Positions 48,238-59,303 of a DNA stretch of 64,000 nt are shown piece by piece. The notes under the pieces were generated by a model. The model saw nothing but the letters and a program-made list of their open reading frames with translations, did not search any database and was not told the DNA's origin. The stretch's first letter is position 1. Each line of letters begins with the position of its first letter. The stretch is from Chitinophagaceae bacterium (GTDB lineage: Bacteria; Bacteroidota; Bacteroidia; Chitinophagales; Chitinophagaceae), in assembly GCA_016713085.1 (NCBI GenBank), contig JADJPV010000006.1:124001-188000 (forward strand). Reading direction: 5' to 3'. A program made the translations under genes and the position numbers.

Positions 48238-49566
48238 TTATAAACCAAGTACATAAAGTTTCAGCTGCACACTGTGGCCCGCTGTTTCATCATTTACAAT
48301 TAAGCGCTGCGGACCTGCATCGAGACTGTTTACAGAAGGAGACAGCAGCAGGGCCGATTTCGAAAACTGTCCTTCTTCCAGTTTTGTATTGATAAACGAT
48401 GTGATATCGTAACTGTAAGAAGTGTTTTCACCATAGAGTGCATCAATATACAGGCTGCCGGTTTGCAGTGCAGGCGTGGTATTACCATCATACATACCAC
48501 TAATGAGAACATTGGTTTCATCGGTTGTATACAGGTTCAGTTCTGTCGGTAACAGGTATGGAAAAACAGATGACCGGCTGTCGGGCTTTACCAGCAGCAC
48601 TGCTTTCATGATTTTTATATACGGATGTAATTCTTTCAGGGTTAACAGATCAGGGAATGAAATTTTTATCATTGAACCTGCTGCTGTATTTAAAAAAGAT
48701 TTATTTCCCGATGCAGTGCTTGCAATCAGTTGTGTTTTGTTACTGATAAAGGAAGAGAAGTTTGCATTGCCGGGTGTAAACAAAATCTGGCTAAACTGCC
48801 TCACAGCCGCAAAACTGAAGTTGAGATATTTTTTCCCGGGATCAAGTCCGGGTTCATGATAGGTTAAACGGATAAGCATTGAATCGGAAGCAGCAGTAAA
48901 GTAAGCCAGTGAAGCTGTTTGCACTGAATCGGTGGTAATACAGATGCCTTTAAAATATTCGATGAATGCATCATAGCTTGAAACTTCTGTATTATTGGCT
49001 TTTAATTTTTCCAGCCATTCACGCCCCAGCGCATCAGATAACTTTACTGAAACGGCAGTGCCTGATCTTCCGTATAAATTCACTGTCCGTTCGCCAATCG
49101 GAACAGGATCGTAACCGAAGGATGAAGTATTGTAGAAATAATCGCCCTTTTCACTGTTCACAATATTTTCAGTAAGACGGTGTACTGCCAGTTTCATGGT
49201 TACATTACTGTCGCCATAAAAATTTACGGTTGGTTTTATGATCAGTTCCAGTGAATCAAAAATGGCATCTACATTATAAACTGTATTGGATGATGGCAGG
49301 TTGATCTGTGCAAAGGCCCTGGCTCTCATCACACCAAAATCAGGATCAGTATGATAACCTAAACAAAAAACACTGTGAGAGGAAGTTAAAAACGAATCAA
49401 TTTTAAACGTAGCAATATCTGCTTTGTAACTGTCGATATAAGTAATGTTGGGATCTGCTTCTGAAGCCGTTTCACCAAAGTTGATGTTTACTTTTTCGCA
49501 GGAAGCAAACAACAGGATCAGTAAGAACAACGAAAAAAAACGGCTGCTGTGTTTGCTGTAAATCAT
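48238..49566 (-). CDS. DUF4270 lipoprotein
   Basis: The 442-residue protein has a lipoprotein signal peptide (LLILLFASCEK, with Cys as the acylation site) and the DUF4270 pattern (HTDPDFGVMRARAFAQINLP, then VDAIFDSLELII). The family is common in Bacteroidota and has no established function. It is the first gene of a likely three-gene envelope unit with the beta-barrel and the small exported protein. Confidence 0.88.
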   Translation of the reverse strand: MIYSKHSSRFFSLFLLILLFASCEKVNINFGETASEADPNITYIDSYKADIATFKIDSFLTSSHSVFCLGYHTDPDFGVMRARAFAQINLPSSNTVYNVDAIFDSLELIIKPTVNFYGDSNVTMKLAVHRLTENIVNSEKGDYFYNTSSFGYDPVPIGERTVNLYGRSGTAVSVKLSDALGREWLEKLKANNTEVSSYDAFIEYFKGICITTDSVQTASLAYFTAASDSMLIRLTYHEPGLDPGKKYLNFSFAAVRQFSQILFTPGNANFSSFISNKTQLIASTASGNKSFLNTAAGSMIKISFPDLLTLKELHPYIKIMKAVLLVKPDSRSSVFPYLLPTELNLYTTDETNVLISGMYDGNTTPALQTGSLYIDALYGENTSYSYDITSFINTKLEEGQFSKSALLLSPSVNSLDAGPQRLIVNDETAGHSVQLKLYVLGL

Positions 49567-49687
49567 GTGAAATTGTTTTGTTTGGATTGTTTGCTGTTAC
49601 TGAGTTATATACAGGGCATGACAGGTTTTGCCGTATTTCCTGTGAACCTTATTCATTATTAACCATTTGCCATACCCTGTATAAAAC

Positions 49688-50713
49688 TTAATTATCGTTA
49701 TCATCCTGTTCTGTAGAAGGAAAGAATTCCCAGAGGTCATCAAAACGGTAACTGCTGTTATGCCCGGTAGTAATATATCCCCTGTTATTGATTGTAAATG
49801 CTACAGCTCCTTCTCTTGCAGAACCTTCAAAGCCTGTTTTCTGTAACCAGATATCAGTGGCCATATCATATTCCCATGTTGTACCAACTACACCGCTGAT
49901 GCTGCCAACAGAGAGATAGGCTTTGCTGTTCATTACAAAAGCCACTGCATTGCTTCTTGTTATATTGGAACCATAGTCATCATCATAATCGTCATCACTT
50001 GCACTGGTGATTTTTCTTTTCTCTGTCCAGGCATTTGTCGTAGCATCATACATCCAGAAATCATTGAGGTAACTTCCGTTATTGATTCCTGATAAGATAT
50101 AAGCCTGTTCATTGTACACAAAAACAACAGCATCGGTTCGTTTGCTTCCGGTTAAACTTGCTTTCTGTGTCCATGTATTTGTTGTTGGGTTATACTCCCA
50201 TAAATCTTTCAGGTAGTTGCCATCATAACCGGTGGAAACATATCCTTTACCTCCAATGCTGAAAGCGACTGCACCATACCTTTCTGTACCGCCGAAATCT
50301 GCTATCTGTGTCCATGTGTTTGCTGCAGGATCAAATTCCCAGAAGTCTTTCAGTTTCCTGATACCATCATAGCCTGTACCAACATATCCTTTTCCATTGA
50401 TGGTAAACGCAACGGCGCTGTTTCTTGCAGTGCCGGGGAAATCAGCTTTGCGGATCCATGTTCCCGTTGACTGATTAAATTCCCAGAAATCCTGAAGTCG
50501 GTCAATTCCATCATATCCACCGCCCACATATACTTTGCTTCCGATTGTGAATGTTACTGCTTCTGTACGTCCTACACCTTCAAACTCCGAACTTCTTTTC
50601 CAGTTGCCAACTACATCTGTATCGGTAGTGCTTGTTTTGCTGCAGGAGGAAAGAACAGCTATTACAATGAATAATATAAGCGTAACTGCTAAATAGCTTT
50701 TGTTTTGTTTCAT
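49688..50713 (-). CDS. Kelch-repeat lipoprotein
   Basis: The 341-residue protein starts at the ATG at 50711-50713. It has a lipoprotein signal (VIAVLSSCSKTSTT) and about six kelch repeats, each with a GKGYVGTGYDG-like strand and a DFWEFDPAANTWTQ-like strand, which form a beta-propeller. One repeat has an acidic insert (DDDYDDDYG). Such propellers usually mediate protein or glycan contacts. It is 121 bases upstream of the DUF4270 gene and probably separately expressed. Confidence 0.9.
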   Translation of the reverse strand: MKQNKSYLAVTLILFIVIAVLSSCSKTSTTDTDVVGNWKRSSEFEGVGRTEAVTFTIGSKVYVGGGYDGIDRLQDFWEFNQSTGTWIRKADFPGTARNSAVAFTINGKGYVGTGYDGIRKLKDFWEFDPAANTWTQIADFGGTERYGAVAFSIGGKGYVSTGYDGNYLKDLWEYNPTTNTWTQKASLTGSKRTDAVVFVYNEQAYILSGINNGSYLNDFWMYDATTNAWTEKRKITSASDDDYDDDYGSNITRSNAVAFVMNSKAYLSVGSISGVVGTTWEYDMATDIWLQKTGFEGSAREGAVAFTINNRGYITTGHNSSYRFDDLWEFFPSTEQDDNDN

Positions 50714-50989
50714 GTGTTCATTTTTATTTGTTTTGGGCCACATAGTATATCCTTTGATTTCGCAGCAAATATTTTTCAAAACAGCGTCAAAGAAAATGTT
50801 AAAGGGATTAAAGAGGGCAAAACAATATTTAAAAAGGACAGATTTACAGCTGAAAAAAAGAATCCGTTATTCAGCTTACACAATGAAAGAACTGTTAGCA
50901 TTTATTAACAGTAAGTACTGTTAAAGCTCCCGCAGAAAGTTTTCAGAACAGCTTCCGTTACACAACTTTGCGGCTTATATTAAAACAGG

Positions 50990-52152
50990 ATGAGTGAACT
51001 GCTGAAAGAAAAGAAAATACTGTACAGGCTGATTGTAATTGCTCTTGTTACCACGCCACTGTTTGGCCTACTGGGTGGAACACCTTTCCTGCGCTTTGAA
51101 TTTGATAAACTGAATTATTTTCTGCCGGGTATCTTCTTTAATTTTTCCATTACTCTATTAATCTGGGCCGTAAATATTTCACTGCTGCTGCTTTCCTGGA
51201 AATTTCATTTCCTTGAAAAATTATTCCCCGCTCACTCATCAGCATTGTTCTCTGTATTTCAATTTCAATTTTGCTTTCTTCTTTCTTCAGTAAAAACTTT
51301 CCACCACCACAGATCAGGTTTACTGCAAAAAATACTCAGGGAGATAAACTGATGCCTTCTCCTGTGTTGATTAAAAACGGGCTTCTCTTTACAAAAACAG
51401 ATACAGGTTTTAAATCACTTACTCCTGATGGCAGGGGAATACCACCCCGGCGTTTCTTCTTTTTTCCGCAGGCGGTTCATGCATTAACGATCAATATTAT
51501 TGTTTTGATCCTGAGCGAATTGATTTTGCTGTATTTCAAAAAGCAAAAAATTGAAGACGAAAATGTTTCACTGAGGCAGTTCAACCTGGAGGCAAAAAAC
51601 AATCAGCTGAAAATGCAGTTACATCCGCATTTTTTATTCAACTCACTAAATACACTTCGGTTACTGCTGAAGAAAGATGCTGATAAAGCAGAAGATTATT
51701 TACTGAAGCTCTCGGATGTGCTTCGTTTTTCAACTACGTCAGCATTAGAACCGGCAGTAGATGTTGCCGATGAATTAAAACTCTGCTTAACCTACCTGCA
51801 AATGCAGAAAGTACGCTTCGCTGATATGCTGCATTTTTCTGTAACCAATGAACAGTTATTTTCAGCTAAAGGAATTGTACCTGTGTATTCTTTACAAACA
51901 CTGGCGGAAAATGCCATCAAACACAATGCATTTTCAATTGAAAGCCCACTGTTCATTTATATTGACTTTGATGAAACAACCAATACAATCACTGTAAGAA
52001 ATAAACTGCGCAGTAAGCAACTGATTGAAAGCTCTACTAAAATTGGTTTAACCAACCTGGCAGAAAGATACCGGCTGCTGGGTAATGAAACAATAAACAT
52101 TTCAGATAACGGAGAAGAATTTGCAGTGAGTATTAAAATACTTTACTGGTGA
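50990..52152 (+). CDS. LytS-type sensor histidine kinase, one frameshift
   Basis: The N-terminal frame (50990-51352) has membrane helices (LVTTPLFGLLGG, then NISLLLLSW). The second frame begins with a hydrophobic segment (ISIVLCISISILLSSFF), a third helix and the His-kinase domain with QLHPHFLFNSLNTLR and an ATPase domain (LAENAIKHN). They join at a C4 run (51226-51229): adding one C gives LFPRSLISIVL and a protein of about 387 residues. The stop codon overlaps an alternative start of the LytR-type regulator, so they are partners. The signal is unknown. Confidence 0.86.
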
Positions 52153-52196
52153 ACAGCATCAATCTTACAGCATTTCGTAAACCAAAAACAATCACT

Positions 52197-52955
52197 ATGC
52201 CGATGAATATCGTTTTAATTGAAGATGAAAAAATGGTTTCAGATGATCTGGCTGATATTCTTCAGTCGATTGACAGTTCTATTATCATCAGTAAAACCAT
52301 CAGCTCAGTAAAAGAAGCACTGGACTATTTCAAAACAGATACATCCACACAATTAATCTTCAGTGATATTCAATTAGGTGATGGTTACAGCTTTGAAATT
52401 TTTCATGCATTAAATACTACTACGCCTGTTATTTACTGCACAGCTTATAACCAGCATGCACTGGAAGCATTCGACAATAACGGTATTGCTTATGTGCTGA
52501 AGCCTTATACAAGAAAAACAATTCTGCAGGCATGGGAAAAATATAAAATGCTGCAACAAACTTTCAAGCAGCCTGTTAACTATGATGATCTGCTGGCAAC
52601 CTTAACCGGCAGCAACCACAAGCCTCAAACCCTGCTGGTAAACAGTAAAAACAAAATTATACCTGTAAAAATATCCGACATCGCCTGCTTTTCAGTTGAG
52701 TATAAAACAACTTCATTTATTACGTTCAGCAACCAAAAATTCAGCATCAGTCACACACTTGATGAGCTGGAAAAAATCTGCGGTGCGGCATTTTTCAGGG
52801 CAAACCGTCAGTATCTTATCAACCGGGAAAGTATTAAAGAAGTGGTGCATTACAGCCAGCGAAAACTGTTTGTAACACTGGTGGTTAACACAACGGAAGA
52901 TGTGATCATTAACAAAGTAAAAAGTACAGGCTTTTTAAACTGGCTGAAAGGATAG
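52197..52955 (+). CDS. LytR/AlgR-type response regulator
   Basis: The 252-residue protein has a receiver domain (VLIEDEKMVSDDL, phosphorylated Asp in FSDIQLGDG, Lys in VLKPYT) and a LytTR DNA-binding domain (FFRANRQYLINRESI). It is the partner of the kinase just upstream. I use the ATG at 52197; a GTG at 52149 would overlap the kinase stop codon and add 16 residues. The target promoters are not known. Confidence 0.92.
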   Translation: MPMNIVLIEDEKMVSDDLADILQSIDSSIIISKTISSVKEALDYFKTDTSTQLIFSDIQLGDGYSFEIFHALNTTTPVIYCTAYNQHALEAFDNNGIAYVLKPYTRKTILQAWEKYKMLQQTFKQPVNYDDLLATLTGSNHKPQTLLVNSKNKIIPVKISDIACFSVEYKTTSFITFSNQKFSISHTLDELEKICGAAFFRANRQYLINRESIKEVVHYSQRKLFVTLVVNTTEDVIINKVKSTGFLNWLKG

Positions 52956-53007
52956 TCCACCTGTTTACCGTGTAACAAAAATCACTTAACCCTTTTCCTG
53001 TCTTTCT

Positions 53008-53015
53008 TAACTTTG
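53008..53015 (+). promoter_or_regulatory. Putative -7 element (TAACTTTG) of trxA
   Basis: It matches TAnnTTTG and lies 15 bases before the ATG at 53031. The -33 region is not clear. Confidence 0.45.
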
Positions 53016-53030
53016 CAGTAAAGAAAAAAT

Positions 53031-53408
53031 ATGGCAACAATCAAACTTACCACACAGGATTTTAAAGATAAGGTGTTTAACTACGAAACAGAGAAAGATT
53101 GGAAACATGCGGGTGCTTTACCTGCAATTATTGATTTTTATGCCGACTGGTGCGGACCCTGCAAAATGGTAGCGCCTGTGCTGGAAGAATTATCAAATGA
53201 ATATGAAGGAAAAATAGTGATCTACAAAGTAGATACAGAAGTGGAACAGGAGCTGGCCGGAGTTTTCGGTATTCAGAGCATCCCGACTTTTTTATTCATT
53301 CCGGTTGATGGAGCCCCAATGATGCAACCGGGTGCGTTTCCTAAAAAAGTATTTAAAGAAATCATTGAAGAACAGCTGCTCAAAACAACAGTAAAAGAAG
53401 ACGAATAA
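53031..53408 (+). CDS. trxA: Thioredoxin
   Basis: The 125-residue protein has the thioredoxin active site WCGPC at residues 40-44, after IIDFYAD, and the cis-proline region IQSIPTFLFIP. No signal peptide is present, so it is cytosolic and reduces disulfides using thioredoxin reductase. It could also feed electrons to DsbD (8866-10821); that is a known role for the family but not shown here. It ends in a terminator that lies within the tail of the convergent kinase gene. Confidence 0.95.
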   Translation: MATIKLTTQDFKDKVFNYETEKDWKHAGALPAIIDFYADWCGPCKMVAPVLEELSNEYEGKIVIYKVDTEVEQELAGVFGIQSIPTFLFIPVDGAPMMQPGAFPKKVFKEIIEEQLLKTTVKEDE

Positions 53409-53441
53409 GTGATTGCATAACGGTCAGCTCTGGTTTACTGA

Positions 53442-56400
53442 TCAGTTAATGACAGGCAGCTCCACAAAAAAGGTGCTGCCTTTTTCCTGTTCTGTTTCAA
53501 ACCAGATCCTTCCTTTCATTTGCTCCACAATACTTTTACACATAGCTAAACCCAACCCTGTGCCTGACGTTTTGGTAGTAAAGTTGGGATAGAATATTTT
53601 TTCCTGCAGCTCAGGTTTCACTCCATTGCCATTATCCTGTACACGAATCAATGCAACATTTCCATTTCGTCTGAAGTCGATTTTTACTTCCGGTTCTTTA
53701 CCTGCTGCTACAGCTTCAATTCCATTACGGATAAGATTGGTGAACAAACGGTTGAGCTGTGTTTTATCAGCCATTACAATAACAGGTTCGCTATTCTGAT
53801 CAAAACTTACCCTGCCCTCTTCTTCCTGCATGCTGAAAAGATCTACTACTGATTTTATTGATTCACCAAGACTGACTTCTTCCAGTCGTGGGTTTCCGAT
53901 ATTGGCAAAGCTTGAAAAATCAGAAGCAATATTGGATAAATAATCAATCTGCTCCACCAGTGTTTTGGCTACACTCTGCGAAATATTTTTTGCATCGGGC
54001 GAATTGGAATCAACTGCTTTCTGCAGGTATTGAATACTAAGCTTCATTGGTGTAAGCGGATTCTTAATTTCATGCGCCACCTGTCTGGCCATTTCACGCC
54101 ATGCACCTTCCCTTTCACTTCTTGCCAACAGGCTTGCACTTGCTTCCAGTTTCTCCACCATTCGGTTGTACTCCTGCACCAGTTCACCAATTTCATCATT
54201 ACGCTGCCAAACAATTGCTTCATTCTCTTTCCCCAGTTTAATTTCTTTCATCTTATCACTGATGATAGAAAATGAATTGTGATACGGCTGGTAACAAAGA
54301 AGGCAATCAATCCTGCAATTAAGAAAATAAATGCATTAAGGTTGATGAGTGTTACAAGGAAGTTAGAGATTTCCTGTTTCAGTTCATTTTGCGAAGTGAA
54401 GTAAGGAATGTTCAGGTAAGCATATGTTTTCCCAGCTTCGTCACGCACCGGAACATAAATGCTCATGTAAGAACGGGTGCCTACTTTTTCATCTTCAATT
54501 GTTTGAATAAGATACTCTCTTGATAATTTATAATAAGCCAGTGGATCTGTTTTGCGGCTCAGCAATCCCTTGTTATAATAGTAAGGCTGCGAAGAAATTT
54601 TCAGGTTACCGCTGGGATCATAAATATTAACATCCACCCCGTGTATTTCAGAAATATGATTCACTTTAATCTGAAGTTCACCCGACGACATATCATCGTA
54701 GAGTTTCAATACATCATCAAAAATAGCATGTTCAGCAAGTGCCGCTTCCACTTCTGTTTTCATAATTGCAATGGTACGTGTAAGCCGTTCTTTATTATTG
54801 CGGCTGTGCCGGTTTATAAAAAAGAAAATGGTGGATGCACCAATTACCACGAATGAAAAAATACTGATGCCGATAATGGTAGAATGTACCTGGGTGCGGA
54901 ATGTTAACTGCAAATGTTTTTTCCAGTTGGAAGGGCGGAAGCCAAACTGTGTTAAAAATCGGATGAAGCGGAACAAGGCACCCATAAACAGAAATACACA
55001 AAATAAATAGGCAAATAAGGTAATTGTTTCCAGCCACCTGTTTTGTGCTTTTGCAACTACCACTGTCAGGTTTGCCGAGGCTGAATACCAGAGTTCACTG
55101 TACCCGTTTTTATTAATGCGTGTATAAGAAGGTTGTTCTGTTTGCTTACGTGTAAGATGAATGGGGAAAGGATAATCGTTGAAACTGCTGATAAGTTCGT
55201 TGCTTTTATAAATGGCGTAGGCATAGGCCGGCATATTTTCCGGCACAAGGTTGAATGTTTTGGAAAAAAGTTCTGGTGAAAATTTTTCATCTGAATAACG
55301 CTTGGGTCTCGACAGAATAAATACATACCCAATCGGTTTCCCTATTGCTGTATCCATTACTTCCTTACGGGCGATATAATAAAATTTATCAAACGACTCT
55401 TCATGATACAGCCAGTCCCTTGCAGTTGTTGGTGTACTCTGCAGTTTGTAAATGGTATTAAGGCTGCTGAAAGAAGTTGAATCAGAATTATACAGCGGTT
55501 GTTCTGCACCGTCAAAGGTGAAAATTTCTGAATCAAACTTATTCAGGTAGCCTGTAAAATTTTCATTGATTAAACTGTCTTTTAAAAACTGGTTACTGCC
55601 ACTGATGCTGAAACGGGAAAAATTATCCTGCAGGAAATCGCTTCTGAAATTACTGAGTGCAAGGCTTAACAGGTTTTCAGCCGAAGGATCAGTTTGCAGA
55701 CTGAGTTTTTCTGCCATACGAACCCTGTCTTCCCACTCCTTTTTTGCATTATCATTAATGAGCAATGCAGTTAAGGAAACAGAAAAGAAGAACAGCCAGA
55801 AAATTGTTCTTCCACCCGATGGCAGAAACTTGATGTTTTTACTGTGAAACCTGAACAGCAATGCAATTACTAATAACCAGATCAGTAAGCTGAGATGAAA
55901 AGAAATGGCTTCTGAATTAATAGTAGCAGTTAAATAAATCAATCCAACAATGGCTAAAGAAATTTGCTGCGGTACAATTTTATTATAACTGAACTCTTTA
56001 AAAAAATCAAATAACCAGTCGATCAATAAAAAATAATTGAGCGCCAGTGTACCCAGCACACAAAAACCGGCAAAGCTGAAAACGGTTAAACTGAAGAAGC
56101 TGGTTACATTAAATGATATCTGCGAATCAGCAACAAGACTGCGTACAATATCACCAAACAGGATGGTTACTGCAAAGAGCAGAACAGCAGCAACAATTAG
56201 CCCTGCAGTAAAATTAAGCCTGATATGAATGGCCGGTTTTCCTTTTCCGTATTTCCGCATAAACAGCAACACCCATAACAGCAGAAAGGAATTAATCAGC
56301 AAATCACCCAATGACTTCAGAATATTATTTGACCCGTACACAGCAGGGTCAAACAATTCAAACTGGCGGAAATTTAACGGCACCGGAAAAAAGTAACTGC

Positions 56401-57192
56401 TTATACGAAGCGATAATATACAGGCGAGCAGAAACAGCAGCCCGAACAGGTAAGAACGTTTTATTGCCAGCTCAGCAGCCACTTTGTGCAGAAAAAACAG
56501 GAAGCAGAAAATAGCTAACAACCGAAGCACAACCGTAATCCAGTTAAGCGGCTGTGCAGAACTGTTCCTGTCTCTCAGCCAGAACAAAACCGTTCCGTCG
56601 TTACTGTTTACTGCAAGAGAGGTTGGAACAATATCACTGATAGAATAATACTTATCAATTCCATCGAAATAAGCAAAACCGTTACTGAGATAATTGGTGG
56701 TAATAAAATAATTCCATTTAACCGGAATCAGTGCCATTGCAAGACAGGTGCGTCCGTTTTTCAGTGTACAGGTTTTCTTGTACACCGTGTAATAACCATT
56801 GATCAGCTGTTCAAACCAAACACCATCGGCCCGCTGCCATAATTCATTGCCGGGTAAAATGGTTTGTGTATTCCAGAATACGGTTTGAATACCTTCTGCA
56901 TTTTCATTGGCAACAAAATGAAATAATCTTTATTCAGCAGTTTCTGAAAAGAAGCTTTGCTGTATTTATTGCTGCTGAGGCGCTGCAGCAGTAAGGTATC
57001 TTTTAATATTGTATTGAAATCTTTTTCTCTTTTATTCACCGATCCCTGCAATGCACTCTTTACCTGTGCAGGCGCAGAACTGTACGACCAGTAATATTGA
57101 AACAGGTAAGAAAATGTCAATGCCCATCCTGCCAATAAAAGCAGAAATCCATTTTTGTATAAGAACTGGCGGATGGTTTGAATCTTATTCAA
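53442..57192 (-). CDS. Very large NtrY-like sensor histidine kinase, two frameshifts
   Basis: Three frames join into a protein of about 1250 residues. The N-terminal part (56803-57192) has one membrane helix; it joins the middle frame at an A4 run on the + strand (56915-56918). The middle part (54248 to about 56900) has some ten more helices, an extracytoplasmic sensor segment and a final helix pair. The last join is near 54277-54278, leading into a HAMP-like linker, the H-box (AHEIKNPLTPMKLSIQYL) and the ATPase boxes (GNGVKPELQEKIF and TGLGLAMCKSIV). Adding one base at each point restores the frame. The architecture resembles NtrY but with many more helices. It is encoded 9 bases from mazG. 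Confidence 0.85.
53454..53486 (+). terminator. Terminator of trxA inside the antisense gene's tail
   Basis: AGGCAGC (53454-53460) pairs with GCTGCCT (53475-53481) and a T run follows. It is within the last codons of the leftward kinase gene. Confidence 0.6.
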
Positions 57193-57201
57193 TGTTTACT
57201 G

Positions 57202-57984
57202 TTATGCTTCCCTGTTTTTAATTTTAATGCGGTTCCAGATGCCGTCCATTTCTTCAAGCGTCATATTCACTAATTGCTTTCCCTCACCCACTGCCTCTTC
57301 TTCCATTTGCATAAACCGTTTAATAAACTTGCGGTTGGTACGTTCCAGTGCATGGTCGGCATCAATCTGCAAAAACCGTGCATAATTAACTAATGAAAAA
57401 AATACATCGCCCAGTTCTTCTTCCATTTTATCACGGTCATTCAACTGCACCACTTCTTTCAGTTCATTTATTTCTTCTTCTATCTTTTCAAACACCTGAT
57501 CTTTGTTCTCCCATTCAAACCCAACCTGTTTTACTTTTTCCTGTATGCGGATGGCTTTCACCATAGAAGGCAACCCTTTCGGCACGCCACCCAGCACAGA
57601 TGTTTTTCCTTCCTTCATCTTCAGTTTTTCCCAGTTGCGTTTTACATCTTCTTCATTACTCACTTTAACATCACTGTAAATATGCGGATGACGGCCAATG
57701 AGTTTTTCACAAATACCATTGAGCACTTCAGGCAAAGTAAACTGCTGCTGTTCGGTTCCGATCTTTGCATAGAAAACAAGGTGCAGCATTAAATCGCCCA
57801 GCTCTTCTTTTATATGCTGCCAGCTATTATCATCAATAGCATCGGCCAGTTCATAGGTTTCTTCGATGGTTAAATGCCTTAGCGACTCGATTGTTTGCTT
57901 TTTGTCCCATGGGCATTTTTCCCTCAATTCATCCATTATCTTCACTAATCGTAAAAAAGCATCCGAAATTTTTTGTTCTTCCAT
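57202..57984 (-). CDS. mazG: Nucleoside triphosphate pyrophosphohydrolase
   Basis: MazG hydrolyses non-canonical or excess nucleoside triphosphates to monophosphates. The 260-residue protein has the two tandem MazG repeats, each with the metal-binding pattern ExxE followed by ExxD: IEETYELADAID with EELGDLMLHLVF, and a second EEEINELKEV with EEELGDVFFSLVN. The start of the family (CPWDKKQTIESL) is intact. It lies 3 bases from the DUF3667 gene and 9 from the kinase, so the three form an operon. Confidence 0.96.
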   Translation of the reverse strand: MEEQKISDAFLRLVKIMDELREKCPWDKKQTIESLRHLTIEETYELADAIDDNSWQHIKEELGDLMLHLVFYAKIGTEQQQFTLPEVLNGICEKLIGRHPHIYSDVKVSNEEDVKRNWEKLKMKEGKTSVLGGVPKGLPSMVKAIRIQEKVKQVGFEWENKDQVFEKIEEEINELKEVVQLNDRDKMEEELGDVFFSLVNYARFLQIDADHALERTNRKFIKRFMQMEEEAVGEGKQLVNMTLEEMDGIWNRIKIKNREA

Positions 57985-57987
57985 AAC

Positions 57988-59112
57988 TTAAATATTAAAA
58001 AACGAATAAGAGAATAAACCAACAAACAGAAAACTGTTGATGAAAAGCGCTATAAATAATAACAGGAAATACTTAATGATTGTTTTAGCCCTGCCCTGCT
58101 GGTACATGCGGCGCATGGCTTTGTACAGATAATAAAACATGTACAGCCACAGAAAACCGGATATCCATTCAAAATCATTTACACCCGTAACTTTCTGCAG
58201 TTTATTAACACTGAAAATTAGCAGCAGGATTAAAAATGCAAATACAAACAAATGAATGGTAAATACAAGGTGGCTCACATAATAAAATTGTTTTCTTCTT
58301 ATATACAGCAATAAAAGGATCAGTGCAAATAAAGGCAATGATACAAACAGCATTTTCGGTAATGAATGCAGGGCATGTTCAAACAATGCTTTATTAAATT
58401 TTGAATAATCACCCCCATACTTTTCATCCACAATAATAAGCCGGCGTTGAACGGCCCGTTGAATCCAATGATCTCTTTCTTCTGCAGGAAGGCTGTTCTG
58501 CGCAGAATCATAAGCAGCCATTGTTTTGTATTTAGTTTTCCTTTTGGCACTTGTACTGTCTTTCTCTGTTGTACTGTCTTTGTCACCTTTGCTCCATTTG
58601 TAAATACTATCCTTTGATATCCAGTTTTTACCATTGCCGCCTGGCATGATCTTTTCAATCAATGCAGAATCTTCTTTTGTGTCTACTGCATTTAAAGCTG
58701 CTTCTTTTGCCTCATTTTGTGTTACGGGCTTGGTTACTTTAGCAGCTTTTTTATCTGAGTCAGTTACTTTAAATACTTCCGGTGTTTTTTCACTTTCGGA
58801 AAAAAAACTGAAAAACATGATAAAGAAAAAGGCCGACGTAAACACATACATTCTTACCGGGTTCATATAACTGGCACGGCGGCCACGCAGGTATTCAGCA
58901 GTAAGGAAACCGGGTTTAAATAAAAGATAGCGGAGTGAAGCAATGAACTTTCCTTCAAAGTGAGTGATATCGTTGAAAAAATGCACCACCAGTCCCCATG
59001 CCGTTTCTTTCGGCTCAATATTCTCCTGCCCGCAAACATGGCAATAACTGCCAAATACCCTTGCATTGCAGTTAAGACAGTTTTTTTCTTTCCGTTCCTT
59101 TCCGTGCGACAT
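57988..59112 (-). CDS. DUF3667 membrane protein with a zinc ribbon
   Basis: The 374-residue protein begins with a zinc ribbon (CLNCNARVFGSYCHVCG), then the DUF3667 segment (FEGKFIASLRYLLFKPGFLT and YLRGRRASYMNPVRMY), a Lys/Asp/Thr-rich soluble loop at about 125-230, and four C-terminal membrane helices. The function of the family is unknown. It is upstream of mazG with a 3-base gap. Confidence 0.88.
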   Translation of the reverse strand: MSHGKERKEKNCLNCNARVFGSYCHVCGQENIEPKETAWGLVVHFFNDITHFEGKFIASLRYLLFKPGFLTAEYLRGRRASYMNPVRMYVFTSAFFFIMFFSFFSESEKTPEVFKVTDSDKKAAKVTKPVTQNEAKEAALNAVDTKEDSALIEKIMPGGNGKNWISKDSIYKWSKGDKDSTTEKDSTSAKRKTKYKTMAAYDSAQNSLPAEERDHWIQRAVQRRLIIVDEKYGGDYSKFNKALFEHALHSLPKMLFVSLPLFALILLLLYIRRKQFYYVSHLVFTIHLFVFAFLILLLIFSVNKLQKVTGVNDFEWISGFLWLYMFYYLYKAMRRMYQQGRAKTIIKYFLLLFIALFINSFLFVGLFSYSFFNI

Positions 59113-59287
59113 CTCTTCGAAGTTTTGCTAAAAATAGAAAATCGGGGTCAACTTTAGCAAAGTTTTGAGCCCCGGCTCCTTTTTTACCGGAATGAGCTGC
59201 CCTTCAACGAAATTCTATCCGCAATTCTGCGTTATAATACCGGCTTCTCAAAAGGCAAAAAAAACCAGAAAGTATATCCACTTAAAA

Positions 59288-59295
59288 TATCTTTG
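59288..59295 (+). promoter_or_regulatory. Putative -7 element (TATCTTTG)
   Basis: It matches TAnnTTTG and ends eight bases before the ATG of the gene at 59304, which predicts an almost leaderless transcript. Confidence 0.42.
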
Positions 59296-59303
59296 AGCCT
59301 ATC

